Assembly: GCA_019638485.1 (NCBI GenBank)
Contig: JAHBTP010000003.1
Coordinates: 62,001-126,000 of the forward strand
DNA length: 64,000 nucleotides
Reading direction: 5' to 3'
Source of the DNA: Ferruginibacter sp.
GTDB taxonomy: Bacteria; Bacteroidota; Bacteroidia; Chitinophagales; Chitinophagaceae
The position numbers were made by a program, and so were the translations under genes. This document shows positions 51,515-60,715 of the stretch, piece by piece (position 1 is the stretch's first letter; every line of letters starts with the position of its first letter). The notes under the pieces were generated by a model. That model had not been told where the DNA came from. It ran no database searches and was given only the letters and a program-made list of their open reading frames with translations.

Positions 51515-54112
51515 ATGGCCAAATCACGTTCGGAAACCCCGCTTATGCAACAACATAAGCAAATAAAACAGAAATATCCTGATGCAATTCTATTGTTTCG
51601 GGTTGGGGATTTTTATGAAACCTTTGGCCAGGATGCGATAATTGCATCGGGCATATTGGGTATTACCCTAACCAAACGAAACAATGGAGGAAGTGCCTCT
51701 CAGGAATTAGCCGGGTTTCCACATCATGCATTAGACACATACCTGCACAAATTAGTAAAGGCCGGCTACCGAGTGGCTATTTGCGATCAATTGGAAGATC
51801 CTAAGGCTGCTAAGGGAATTGTAAAAAGAGGAGTAACTGAATTAGTAACTCCCGGTGTAGCTACTAATGATAAACTACTTGACCATCATAACAATAATTT
51901 CTTAGCAGCACTTCATTTTGCCGATTCTCAATTTGGCCTTTCCTTGTTAGATATTTCTACCGGCGAATTTTTTATTGCAGAAGGCGATAAAGATTACGTG
52001 GATAAATTATTACAAGGGATGCAACCTTCAGAAGTCATTTTTCAGCGCAACAAACAAAAAATATTTAAAGATTATTTTGGTCAACATTTTTTTACCTACA
52101 CATTAGACGAATGGATTTTTGATGAAACCTATGCACGTGACACCCTGCTCAATCATTTTGGCACGCACAGTTTAAAAGGGTTTGGCATTGAAGGAATGAA
52201 AAACGGAATAATTGCTGCAGGGGCAGTTCTTCATTATTTAAAAGATACCGAGCATCCACACCTACAGCATGTTACTTCTCTTCAACGTATCAGTCGTGAT
52301 GAGCACTTATGGATGGATAGATTTACTGTACGTAATTTAGAATTATTAGGCGGAACTGAAGAACAAACCTTATTTAATACGCTTAATAATACCATCTCAC
52401 CTATGGGTGCACGCATGCTGAAGCGATGGATGATGATGCCGCTAAACCACCTTGCACCCATTGAAGAACGATTAGATGCTGTAGAATATTTAATTAAACA
52501 GCCTGACTTACGAACCGAAGTATGGCAATGTATAAAACAGGCAGGCGATGTAGAACGATTGGTAGCAAAAATTCCATTACGAAAAATAAACCCTCGTGAA
52601 GTATTGCAAGTAGCTCGCGGATTACAACAAACAGAACAAATTTCTATTTGTTGCAAAACAGCAAATAACCCTTATTTAAACCGGCTTGCAGATTCGTTTA
52701 ACCCATGCCGTTATATCCTGGATAAAATCATTAGTGAACTCAATGAGAATCCTCCGGCAACTTCTCAAAAAGGAGGTCTAATTGCAGAAGGTATTCACCC
52801 TGAACTGGACGAGCTAAGAAAGATATCAAGTGGAGGAAAAAATTACTTGGTTGAATTACAACAAAAGGAAGCATTAGAAACAGGTATCTCTTCTTTGAAA
52901 ATAGGCTATAATAATGTTTTTGGTTACTACCTTGAAGTAACCAACATACATAAAGATAAAGTACCCAATACCTGGATACGGAAACAAACCCTTACTAATG
53001 CAGAGCGATACATAACCCCTGAACTTAAAGTATATGAAGAAAAGATTTTGGGTGCCGAGGATAAGATTTTACAAATAGAGCAACAATTATTTAACAATCT
53101 GCTTGATGTATTGCAAGACTATATCTCGCCTATGCAAGTGAATGGCCACCTAATGGCAATAATTGATTGTCTTTGTTGCTTTGCAGAGAATGCGCTTAAA
53201 TATAATTATAAGCGCCCACAACTTCATCCCGATGATGAACTGAAACTGGAAGCCAGCCGCCATCCGGTAATAGAGCGAAATTTACCACCGGGCGAGAGTT
53301 ACATCAGTAATGATATAATGCTTAACAGTACCGACCAACAAATTATTATTTTAACTGGCCCAAATATGAGTGGTAAAAGTGCAATCCTCAGGCAAACCGC
53401 ACTCATTACTTTAATGGCTCACATGGGAAGCTTTGTTCCGGCAAATAATGCAAAAATTCCATTAACAGATAGAATTTTTACTCGTGTTGGTGCATCTGAT
53501 AATTTGAGTGGCGGTGAAAGTACCTTCATGGTGGAGATGAATGAAACCGCATCTATCATTAATAATCTTACTTCTAAGAGTTTAATTATTTTAGATGAAA
53601 TTGGGAGGGGCACATCTACCTACGATGGCATCTCCATAGCCTGGAGCATTGCTGAATATCTGTATCAATCTCCGGCAAAACCAAAAACACTTTTTGCAAC
53701 TCACTACCACGAACTGAATGAACTGGAAAATAAATTTGAGGGTATTAAGAATTACCATGTTACCAATAAAGAACAAGGAAATAAAATTATCTTTCTTCGA
53801 AAACTTGCTCCCGGAGGTAGTACACATAGTTTTGGTATCCATGTTGCCCGCATGGCCGGCATGCCACCAAAGCTTATTGACCGGGCAAATGAGATTTTGG
53901 CACAATTAGAGAGCGAACGAAATAAACAACATGGCTCAGTTGAAGTGGCATTGAAAGAATTACAAACCTCCAAAGTACAACTCAGTATTTTTGATTTACA
54001 TACGGAAACATTTAATGAAATAAGGTCAATGCTCGAATCTGTAGATATAAACCGGTTAACCCCTGTAGAAGCCTTGCTAAAATTGCAGGAAATAAAAAAT
54101 AAGCTGCAGTAA
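51515..54112 (+). CDS. mutS: DNA mismatch repair protein MutS
   Basis: 865 residues. The mismatch-binding N-terminus has the Phe-x-Glu motif in FRVGDFYETFGQDA (residues ~30-43). The ATPase domain carries Walker A GPNMSGKSAILRQT at about 614-627, Walker B in SLIILDEIGRGTSTYDG and the signature DNLSGGESTFMVEMNE. Length is typical of MutS1. It scans for mispairs and starts repair with MutL. Single gene with its own promoter candidate. Confidence 0.97.
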   Translation: MAKSRSETPLMQQHKQIKQKYPDAILLFRVGDFYETFGQDAIIASGILGITLTKRNNGGSASQELAGFPHHALDTYLHKLVKAGYRVAICDQLEDPKAAKGIVKRGVTELVTPGVATNDKLLDHHNNNFLAALHFADSQFGLSLLDISTGEFFIAEGDKDYVDKLLQGMQPSEVIFQRNKQKIFKDYFGQHFFTYTLDEWIFDETYARDTLLNHFGTHSLKGFGIEGMKNGIIAAGAVLHYLKDTEHPHLQHVTSLQRISRDEHLWMDRFTVRNLELLGGTEEQTLFNTLNNTISPMGARMLKRWMMMPLNHLAPIEERLDAVEYLIKQPDLRTEVWQCIKQAGDVERLVAKIPLRKINPREVLQVARGLQQTEQISICCKTANNPYLNRLADSFNPCRYILDKIISELNENPPATSQKGGLIAEGIHPELDELRKISSGGKNYLVELQQKEALETGISSLKIGYNNVFGYYLEVTNIHKDKVPNTWIRKQTLTNAERYITPELKVYEEKILGAEDKILQIEQQLFNNLLDVLQDYISPMQVNGHLMAIIDCLCCFAENALKYNYKRPQLHPDDELKLEASRHPVIERNLPPGESYISNDIMLNSTDQQIIILTGPNMSGKSAILRQTALITLMAHMGSFVPANNAKIPLTDRIFTRVGASDNLSGGESTFMVEMNETASIINNLTSKSLIILDEIGRGTSTYDGISIAWSIAEYLYQSPAKPKTLFATHYHELNELENKFEGIKNYHVTNKEQGNKIIFLRKLAPGGSTHSFGIHVARMAGMPPKLIDRANEILAQLESERNKQHGSVEVALKELQTSKVQLSIFDLHTETFNEIRSMLESVDINRLTPVEALLKLQEIKNKLQ

Positions 54113-54171
54113 CAAATTGTTAAAACAAGTATCTAAATAAGGTTGCCATTATTAAGCCAAAAGCTAACATT

Positions 54172-54179
54172 TATCTTTG
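54172..54179 (+). promoter_or_regulatory. -7 box directly before the T9SS cargo gene
   Basis: TATCTTTG is a full match and ends 4 nt before the ATG at 54184, so the predicted transcript starts at or next to the start codon. A TTG at 54143-54145 is 26 bp upstream, a bit far for a -33 element. Confidence 0.55.
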
Positions 54180-54183
54180 CCTA

Positions 54184-56193
54184 ATGCGTATTGTGGTTCT
54201 AACACTGATTACTATTTTTTCATCCACTCTGCCTGGTTACAGCCAAACTACGTGTACATCCCTTGGGCAAAATCCACAAACAGCATTTCCTGTTTGTGGA
54301 ACCTCTGTCTTTCATCAAAGTTCGGTAGCGATATGTGGTGACAGGCCGGTAGCCAGCAGGTGCAACAATACCACCTATACAGACAAAAACCCCTACTGGT
54401 ATAAATTCACCTGCTTTGCCAGCGGCACCCTTGGTTTTCTTATTTCACCTATGGTGGCTTCAGATGATTACGACTGGCAGTTATTTGATATCACCGGCAA
54501 GCCTGCCTCTGCTGTGTATAGCGATGTAAGTACTTTTGTGGCTTGTAATTGGTCGGGAGACCCGGGTACCACCGGAGCCTCATCAGCAGGCTCATCATTG
54601 ATTTTGTGCGAAGGACCGGGAGTGCCATTATTCTCATCTATGCCAACGCTTTTGGTTGGGCATGATTATTTATTATTGATTAGTCATTTTACCAATACCC
54701 AATCTGGCTATGACCTGTCATTTGGAGGAGGCACTGCTGTGATTACCGATCCTACACCTCCTCACCTGGCCAGTGCATCTATTCTTTGCGATGGTTCTAC
54801 AATAGATGTTTTACTTAATAAATCTATGCGGTGTAATTCATTGGCATTAAATGGCAGCGATTTTATTTTAAGCCACCCTACCATACAAATTATAGCTGCA
54901 GAGGGTGATAACTGTACCAATTCATTTGATGTAACACGTGTAAGGCTAACTTTAAATGCTTCTTTACCTCCGGGAAATTATACTGTTACTATAGTAAACG
55001 GGACTGATGGAAATACACTAAAAGATTTATGCGATAACACCATCCCCATCAATGAGCAGGTACCCCTAACCGTTATACCGGTAATACCCACACCAATGGA
55101 TAGCCTCACACCACCTAAATGTGCTCCCCAAAAATTAGAATTGGTGTTTCGTAAGAAAATTAAATGCAGCTCTATTGCCGCTAATGGAAGTGATTTTGCT
55201 ATTACTGGAGCTTATCCGGTGAGCATATCCTCCGCAACCGGGATATGTGATGCCAATGGATTCACAACAAAGATTCTTGTTTATCTCACCACACCCATAT
55301 ATCGCAATGGAACCTATGCCATTCATTTACAATCATCATTAACTGATGGGAATACCATTATTGATGAATGTGGCAGAGAAACTCCTCCAGGAGCAACGCT
55401 TTCGTTCAGTGTTAAGGATACCGTATCTGCTGATTTTAATTTTAATATAAATCGAAGCTGCGTCCTTGACACTATCCATTATATACACAATGGCCAACAT
55501 GGGGTTAATTATTGGAACTGGGTATTTGATACTTTTAGAGGAAGTAGTATTCAAAATCCTACAATTACCTACTCTACTATAACCGATAAACAAACCACCC
55601 TAATAGTAAGTAATGGTTTTTGTTCAGATACCCTAACAAAAACCATCACCCTGCAGGAACGTGTAGAGGCTTTTATCTCCGGGCCGAATTTCATTTGCCC
55701 AAATGAATCGGTTCAATTTATTGACTCCAGCAAGGGACTAATAAGTGGATGGCTGTGGGATTTCGGCAATGGAAATATTTATTCAGGCGCCACACCGCCA
55801 CCGCAAACCTATTTGTCGGCAAATGCAGTAATTGTTGTCCCTGTAAAACTCACGGTAATGGATAACCTAAACTGTAAAGACTCTGCTCTTTTACAATTAA
55901 CCATAGCCAATAACTGTTATATTGCCGTACCCAGCGCATTTACACCCAACGGAGATGGGCTAAACGACTATTTTTACCCGCTCAATGCATACAAAGCTAC
56001 CAACCTTAGGTTTGCAGTATATAATCGCTTTGGCCAACAGGTATTTTATTCCGAAAATTGGCTCAATAGGTGGGATGGCCGTTATAAAAGAATGCCTGCA
56101 GATATGGGCACCTATGTATATACGCTTCAATACACAGAACCTACAACCGGAAAAATAATTCGATCAAAAGGTTCGGTAACCTTAATCAGGTAA
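54184..56193 (+). CDS. Large secreted protein with PKD-like repeat and T9SS type B (gliding-motility-type) sorting domain
   Basis: 669 residues with a signal peptide (MRIVVLTLITIFSSTLPGYS). The N-terminal part (about 20-180) is Cys-rich with GTLGFLISPMVASDDYDWQLFD. Two related Ig-like segments follow (ILCDGSTIDVLLNKSMRCNS, repeated as KCAPQKLELVFRKKIKCSS). A PKD-like unit with WNWVF and GWLWDFGNG comes next. The C-terminal ~85 residues (VPSAFTPNGDGLNDYFYPL to KGSVTLIR) are the CHU_C/type B sorting domain. It should be exported by T9SS and retained on the surface. Function is probably adhesive. The ATG follows a -7 box with no leader. Confidence 0.9.
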   Translation: MRIVVLTLITIFSSTLPGYSQTTCTSLGQNPQTAFPVCGTSVFHQSSVAICGDRPVASRCNNTTYTDKNPYWYKFTCFASGTLGFLISPMVASDDYDWQLFDITGKPASAVYSDVSTFVACNWSGDPGTTGASSAGSSLILCEGPGVPLFSSMPTLLVGHDYLLLISHFTNTQSGYDLSFGGGTAVITDPTPPHLASASILCDGSTIDVLLNKSMRCNSLALNGSDFILSHPTIQIIAAEGDNCTNSFDVTRVRLTLNASLPPGNYTVTIVNGTDGNTLKDLCDNTIPINEQVPLTVIPVIPTPMDSLTPPKCAPQKLELVFRKKIKCSSIAANGSDFAITGAYPVSISSATGICDANGFTTKILVYLTTPIYRNGTYAIHLQSSLTDGNTIIDECGRETPPGATLSFSVKDTVSADFNFNINRSCVLDTIHYIHNGQHGVNYWNWVFDTFRGSSIQNPTITYSTITDKQTTLIVSNGFCSDTLTKTITLQERVEAFISGPNFICPNESVQFIDSSKGLISGWLWDFGNGNIYSGATPPPQTYLSANAVIVVPVKLTVMDNLNCKDSALLQLTIANNCYIAVPSAFTPNGDGLNDYFYPLNAYKATNLRFAVYNRFGQQVFYSENWLNRWDGRYKRMPADMGTYVYTLQYTEPTTGKIIRSKGSVTLIR

Positions 56194-56206
56194 AACTTCA
56201 AAGTAT

Positions 56207-56214
56207 TACATTTG
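56207..56214 (+). promoter_or_regulatory. -7 box for kynA
   Basis: TACATTTG, a full match, about 10 nt of leader before the ATG at 56228. No -33 element seen. Confidence 0.45.
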
Positions 56215-56227
56215 TAAAAAAGCGGAT

Positions 56228-57268
56228 ATGGAATACAAACCGGTTTATTACAGCGAGTATCTTGAATTAAACAGGATTTTAGACAGTCAGCATCCTGTTA
56301 GCTTCCAATGGAAAGATAAGGCTGCGCATGATGAAATGCTTTTCATTATTATTCATCAGGCTTACGAGTTATGGTTCAAACAGATATTATTTGAAGTACA
56401 GTCTGTGATTGATATGCTTAACCAGCCTTCAGTAAATGATAACTCACCGGAGTTACAAAAAATGGTTTGGCGGTTAAACAGGGTTTCAACCATATTAAAT
56501 GTGCTTGTTCATCAGGTGGATATTATTGAAACTATGACACCGATGGATTTTTTGGATTTTAGAGATATGCTTAGGCCTGCATCTGGCTTTCAGAGTGTTC
56601 AATTTAAAATTTTAGAAGCCAAATTGGGATTGGAATTTAAAAATCGTTATGGCCAAGAATATTACATCTCTCAGCTTAAACCTGCAGATGTAGAGATAAT
56701 TAAAAAGATAGAAGCTGAGCCAACTTTATTACAATTACTCAATAAATGGCTAGAGCGTATTCCTGTTTTTTCTTCAAATACAAAATGGGATAGCTTTCCT
56801 GCACCTGCTGAAGGTAAGCACCATCCATTCTGGCAAGAATACGAGCGAATTTATACAGAGGGGTTAGCAGAAAATGAAAAGCAAAATATCCATGCATTCA
56901 AAGAAGTATTGTTTGGAGAGGGCAATAAAGGGAATAGGAGTTTTTCACCTGCTGCCTCAAGAGCAGCTCTATTCATTTTCTTATATCGTGGATACCCCAT
57001 GCTGGAATTACCTTTCCAATTATTAAATACCTTAGTTGAAATAGATAATCACATGGGCACTTGGCGTGCGCGTCATGTAAATATGGTGCGCCGTATGATT
57101 GGAAATAGAACCGGCACCGGCGGCAGCACAGGCGCAGGCTATTTACAAGGAGCAATGGAAAAACATTATATTTTTAGGGAACTCACAGGGCTTCACAGCT
57201 ATTTAATTGAAAGAAGAAAGTTACCGGTATTACCTAAAGAAATAGCGCAAAAACTCGGATATGCATAA
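56228..57268 (+). CDS. kynA: Tryptophan 2,3-dioxygenase
   Basis: 346 residues. Catalytic residues match the Xanthomonas enzyme by eye: His43 in FIIIHQAYELWFKQ, the substrate Arg in LDFRDMLRPASGFQS, and the haem ligand His283 in TWRARHVNMVRRMIGNRTG, followed by GTGGSTGAGYLQ. It opens the tryptophan ring to N-formylkynurenine, the first step of the kynurenine route. At 346 residues it is longer than many bacterial homologues, with extra sequence around residues 160-235. No other kynurenine gene is adjacent. Confidence 0.95.
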   Translation: MEYKPVYYSEYLELNRILDSQHPVSFQWKDKAAHDEMLFIIIHQAYELWFKQILFEVQSVIDMLNQPSVNDNSPELQKMVWRLNRVSTILNVLVHQVDIIETMTPMDFLDFRDMLRPASGFQSVQFKILEAKLGLEFKNRYGQEYYISQLKPADVEIIKKIEAEPTLLQLLNKWLERIPVFSSNTKWDSFPAPAEGKHHPFWQEYERIYTEGLAENEKQNIHAFKEVLFGEGNKGNRSFSPAASRAALFIFLYRGYPMLELPFQLLNTLVEIDNHMGTWRARHVNMVRRMIGNRTGTGGSTGAGYLQGAMEKHYIFRELTGLHSYLIERRKLPVLPKEIAQKLGYA

Positions 57269-57349
57269 CCTCAACCTTGCCAGGCTAAAGTAATAATTAG
57301 AAGTACATAATACAAGCTTAGAAGGCTCGTAGATAAAACAATCTTGATG

Positions 57350-58486
57350 TTAATTGTTCAACAATTCCTTTAATGTAGATACTACGGTATCCACCTCCTT
57401 GGTAGTGTTGTATTTACAAAAACTAAAGCGTACGGTAACCTGATCATCTTGGGGATGTATGGCGCTAATTACATGGCTGCCCGCATCAGCACCAGAAGAA
57501 CAGGCGCTTCCACTACTGGCACAAATATTATGAATATCCAGATTAAATAACAACATTCCGGTTTTATCGTTCTTTGGAAAACTCACACTCAGTACTGTGT
57601 AATTACTTCTTCCTAATGGATCGCCGTTAAAGCCAACATTATGAATATGCTTTTGCAACTCATCGTGCATATAATATTTCACTTTACGTACGTGCTCACT
57701 CTCAGCCAAATAATTTTCAGTAGCCATTTCCAATGCTTTGGCAAACCCTACAATACCATAAACATTTTCTGTTCCCGCCCTCATATTCCGTTCCTGTGAT
57801 CCTCCGTGAATAAAGGGTTTTATTCGAACATGCTCATTAATAAACAACATTCCACATCCTTTAGGGCCATGAAATTTATGTGCCGATGCCGTAATAAAAT
57901 CTACCGGAGTATTACGTAAATCAAAAGGAAAGTGCCCTACGGTTTGTACTGTATCGCTATGAAAATAGGCATTGTATTTTTTGCACAACGTACCCACCTC
58001 ATGCAAATCAATCATATTTCCAATTTCATTATTGGCGTGCATGAGTGATACCAAGGTCTTATCCGTTGAGGAAAGTAGAAGTTTTTCAAGATGAGAGATA
58101 TCAATATGTCCATTAGGTAATAGATGCACATATTCAATCTTTACACTGTCCAATTCATCAAGGTATTCAACAGTATGAGTAACAGCGTGGTGTTCAATGT
58201 GCGAGGTAATGATTCGCTTACATTGCAAATCACGAACTGCAGCAGTAAGTATGGTATTATTACTTTCTGTACCACAACTTGTAAAGAAAATCTCTGCCGG
58301 CCGTGCGTTTAAAATTTTTGCTACAGATTTTCTCGCATTTTCCACTGCCATTCGAGATTCTCTTCCATAGGAGTAGATGGAGGAAGGATTTCCAAATTTT
58401 TCAGTAAGGTATGGCATCATGGCTTCTAACACCACAGGATCCAATGCTGTAGTTGCTGCATTGTCAAAATAAATTCGTTTATCCAT
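57350..58486 (-). CDS. Cysteine desulfurase (NifS/IscS type)
   Basis: 378 residues. PLP Lys204 lies in TASAHKFHGPKGCGML and the persulfide Cys329 in ASSGSACSSGADAG. The N-terminal YFDNAATTALDP and LMHANNEIGN are family marks. It moves sulfur from cysteine to acceptors for Fe-S clusters or tRNA thiolation. The SSGSACSSG loop places it in the IscS/NifS class I group. No iscU or suf gene is adjacent. It begins 5 nt after glmM, so the two are co-transcribed. Confidence 0.93.
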   Translation of the reverse strand: MDKRIYFDNAATTALDPVVLEAMMPYLTEKFGNPSSIYSYGRESRMAVENARKSVAKILNARPAEIFFTSCGTESNNTILTAAVRDLQCKRIITSHIEHHAVTHTVEYLDELDSVKIEYVHLLPNGHIDISHLEKLLLSSTDKTLVSLMHANNEIGNMIDLHEVGTLCKKYNAYFHSDTVQTVGHFPFDLRNTPVDFITASAHKFHGPKGCGMLFINEHVRIKPFIHGGSQERNMRAGTENVYGIVGFAKALEMATENYLAESEHVRKVKYYMHDELQKHIHNVGFNGDPLGRSNYTVLSVSFPKNDKTGMLLFNLDIHNICASSGSACSSGADAGSHVISAIHPQDDQVTVRFSFCKYNTTKEVDTVVSTLKELLNN

Positions 58487-58491
58487 TTATG

Positions 58492-59892
58492 TTATATTGT
58501 TGCTATCATCGCTTCCTGAATATCCTTCATCAAGCGATGTGCTATGTTTTGAGCTGTAGTTTCAAAACTACTTTCCGAATAAATACGAATAATAGGCTCG
58601 GTATTACTGGTTCTGAGATGCACCCAGTCATTATCAAATTCAATCTTCAGGCCATCTTCTGTATTAATCGGATTGTTTTTATATTTTCGTTTAATTCTGT
58701 CAAACACCTCTTGTACATTTGTTCCGGGTTCCAGTGCGATTTTATTTTTACTGATAAAGTAATCCGGATAAGAACTTCGCAATTTCTTAGCTCCTGTTCC
58801 TCTCTTCGCCAAATGAGATAAAAACAAAGCTATCCCAATAAGCGCATCTCTTCCATAATGAAGATCAGGAACAATAATTCCTCCATTACCCTCCCCACCA
58901 ATAACCGCATTCACCTCTTTCATTTTATTCACTACGTTTACTTCGCCTACGGCACTTGAGAAATATTCTCCACCGTGCATAAGTGTAATATCCTTTAACG
59001 CTCGTGTAGAAGATAAATTACTTACTGTATTCCCTTTTTGCCGTTCTAATACATAATCTGCTACAGCTACCAGCGTATATTCTTCACCAAACATGCTACC
59101 ATCTTCACAAACAAAGCATAATCTATCCACGTCAGGGTCTACGGCGATTCCTATATCGGCCTTGGCACGCACCACTTCTCTGCTTAGCTCAACAAGATTC
59201 TCGGGTAATGGTTCGGGATTATGTGCAAACTTGCCATTGATTTCACCATTAAGCACCGTAATTTTTTCAACCCCTAATGCACGCAACAAAGCCGGAACAG
59301 CTTCGGCACCGGTACTATTAATTGCATCTATCACTACACTAAAATCGGCAGCGGCAATAGCTTTTAAGTCAACCCATTTATTTTTTAAAATATGTTCAAT
59401 ATGTAAATTCAACATTTGATTATGCTGTTCAATATTGCCTAATTTATCTACCCCTGCAAACAAATAAGCATCTGATGAAGCAATATCAAGGATGGTTCTC
59501 CCCTCTTCTTCACTTATAAATTCTCCTCTTGCATTAAGCAATTTAAGTGCATTCCACTCACGCGGATTGTGGCTGGCTGTAATAATAATACCCCCATCTG
59601 CACAAAGCAATTTCACTGCCATTTCAACGGTAGGGGTTGTGCTTAAATTTAAATCAATTACATCTATACCCATACCTGAAAGCGTAGCATTAACCAGCCC
59701 TTGAACCATAGCTCCACTCATGCGGCCATCACGACCAACGACCACTTTTGGAGTTGTTTTCTTTTTTCTGCCCGAAGTAAGCCAAGTGGCATACGCAGCA
59801 GTAAATTTTACCACATCGGGCGGGGTGAGATTATTGCCCACATTTCCTCCTATGGTGCCTCTGATTCCGGAAATACTTTTTATTAAGGACAT
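58492..59892 (-). CDS. glmM: Phosphoglucosamine mutase
   Basis: 466 residues from the ATG at 59892 (MSLIKSISGIRGTIGG). A longer frame starts upstream of the -7 box and is rejected. The catalytic phosphoserine is Ser107 in ITASHNPREWNALK, the metal loop is DPDVDRLCF, the sugar loop is GEGNGGII and the phosphate loop RTSNTEPIIRIYSES. It converts glucosamine-6-phosphate to the 1-phosphate for UDP-GlcNAc and peptidoglycan. The phosphomannomutase/PGM alternative is less likely from the SGIRGT start and ITASHNP context but cannot be excluded without a tree. It is co-transcribed with a cysteine desulfurase. Confidence 0.88.
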   Translation of the reverse strand: MSLIKSISGIRGTIGGNVGNNLTPPDVVKFTAAYATWLTSGRKKKTTPKVVVGRDGRMSGAMVQGLVNATLSGMGIDVIDLNLSTTPTVEMAVKLLCADGGIIITASHNPREWNALKLLNARGEFISEEEGRTILDIASSDAYLFAGVDKLGNIEQHNQMLNLHIEHILKNKWVDLKAIAAADFSVVIDAINSTGAEAVPALLRALGVEKITVLNGEINGKFAHNPEPLPENLVELSREVVRAKADIGIAVDPDVDRLCFVCEDGSMFGEEYTLVAVADYVLERQKGNTVSNLSSTRALKDITLMHGGEYFSSAVGEVNVVNKMKEVNAVIGGEGNGGIIVPDLHYGRDALIGIALFLSHLAKRGTGAKKLRSSYPDYFISKNKIALEPGTNVQEVFDRIKRKYKNNPINTEDGLKIEFDNDWVHLRTSNTEPIIRIYSESSFETTAQNIAHRLMKDIQEAMIATI

Positions 59893-59912
59893 TAATGGAA
59901 AGTTTGGGGGTG

Positions 59913-59920
59913 CAAAGATA
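59913..59920 (-). promoter_or_regulatory. -7 box for glmM
   Basis: The minus strand reads TATCTTTG, a full match, giving a leader of about 17 nt before the ATG at 59892. Confidence 0.55.
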
Positions 59921-59965
59921 AGAACAACAGACAGAATTTGAAGATATGCCAAGTGGTTCTTGTAC

Positions 59966-59973
59966 TATATTTG
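59966..59973 (+). promoter_or_regulatory. -7 box directly before the methyltransferase gene
   Basis: TATATTTG, a full match, ends 4 nt before the ATG at 59978. A TTTG at 59937-59940 is 25 bp upstream. The predicted mRNA is leaderless or nearly so, and an upstream ATG at 59960 falls before the expected transcript start. Confidence 0.55.
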
Positions 59974-59977
59974 TGCT

Positions 59978-60715
59978 ATGGAACAATGGTTCGCTAACTG
60001 GTTCAACTCGCCATATTATCATTTATTATATGCTAACCGCAACGAGGAAGAAGCCGCCGCTTTTATTAATAAGCTAATTCAATATCTACACCCGCCGGCT
60101 GGGGCTCGCATGTTGGATGTAGCGTGTGGAAAAGGTAGATATTCTATTCAATTGGCCGATCATGGATTTGATGTTACCGGAATTGACCTTTCAGAAGCCA
60201 GTATTGATTTAGCCCTACCCTATCAACGGGAAAATTTACATTTTTACCGGCATGATATGCGGCAATTGTTTTGGATAAACTTTTTTGATTATGCATTTAA
60301 TTTTTTCACCAGTTTTGGTTATTTCCGTACACAACATGAAAATGACAGTGCTATGCGCACCATCAGCAGGTCTTTAAAGCCCGGTGGCACCTTTGTGCTT
60401 GATTACTTAAACGTAAATTATGCTGAATCTCACACCATAAAAGAAAGCGAAAAAGAAATTAATGGTGTTCATTTTAATATTTCTAAATGGAATGATGAAA
60501 GTTACTTTTATAAAAAAATAGAAATAATAGATAAGTTGAAAAATCAACAGCCGGTGTTTACGGAAAAAGTTTCCAAATTTAAGCTGAGCGATTTTAATGA
60601 AATGATTTCATATCATGGGATGCAGATAAAAGAAATATTTGGCAATTACAATTTAGGAGAATACGATATAAAAAACTCTCCCCGGTTAATTATACTAGCA
60701 CAAAAAGTAAGATAG
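59978..60715 (+). CDS. Class I SAM-dependent methyltransferase
   Basis: 245 residues from the ATG at 59978. The SAM site MLDVACGKGRYSIQLADHGFDVTGID lies at about residues 45-70 (quoted in parts as DVACGKGRYS and VTGIDLSEAS), followed by the motif DYAFNFFTSFGYF and the strand GGTFVLDYLNVNY. The family is broad and no substrate is identified. It is divergent from glmM and its TAG stop touches the stop of the sulfatase gene (0 nt between). Confidence 0.87.
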   Translation: MEQWFANWFNSPYYHLLYANRNEEEAAAFINKLIQYLHPPAGARMLDVACGKGRYSIQLADHGFDVTGIDLSEASIDLALPYQRENLHFYRHDMRQLFWINFFDYAFNFFTSFGYFRTQHENDSAMRTISRSLKPGGTFVLDYLNVNYAESHTIKESEKEINGVHFNISKWNDESYFYKKIEIIDKLKNQQPVFTEKVSKFKLSDFNEMISYHGMQIKEIFGNYNLGEYDIKNSPRLIILAQKVR

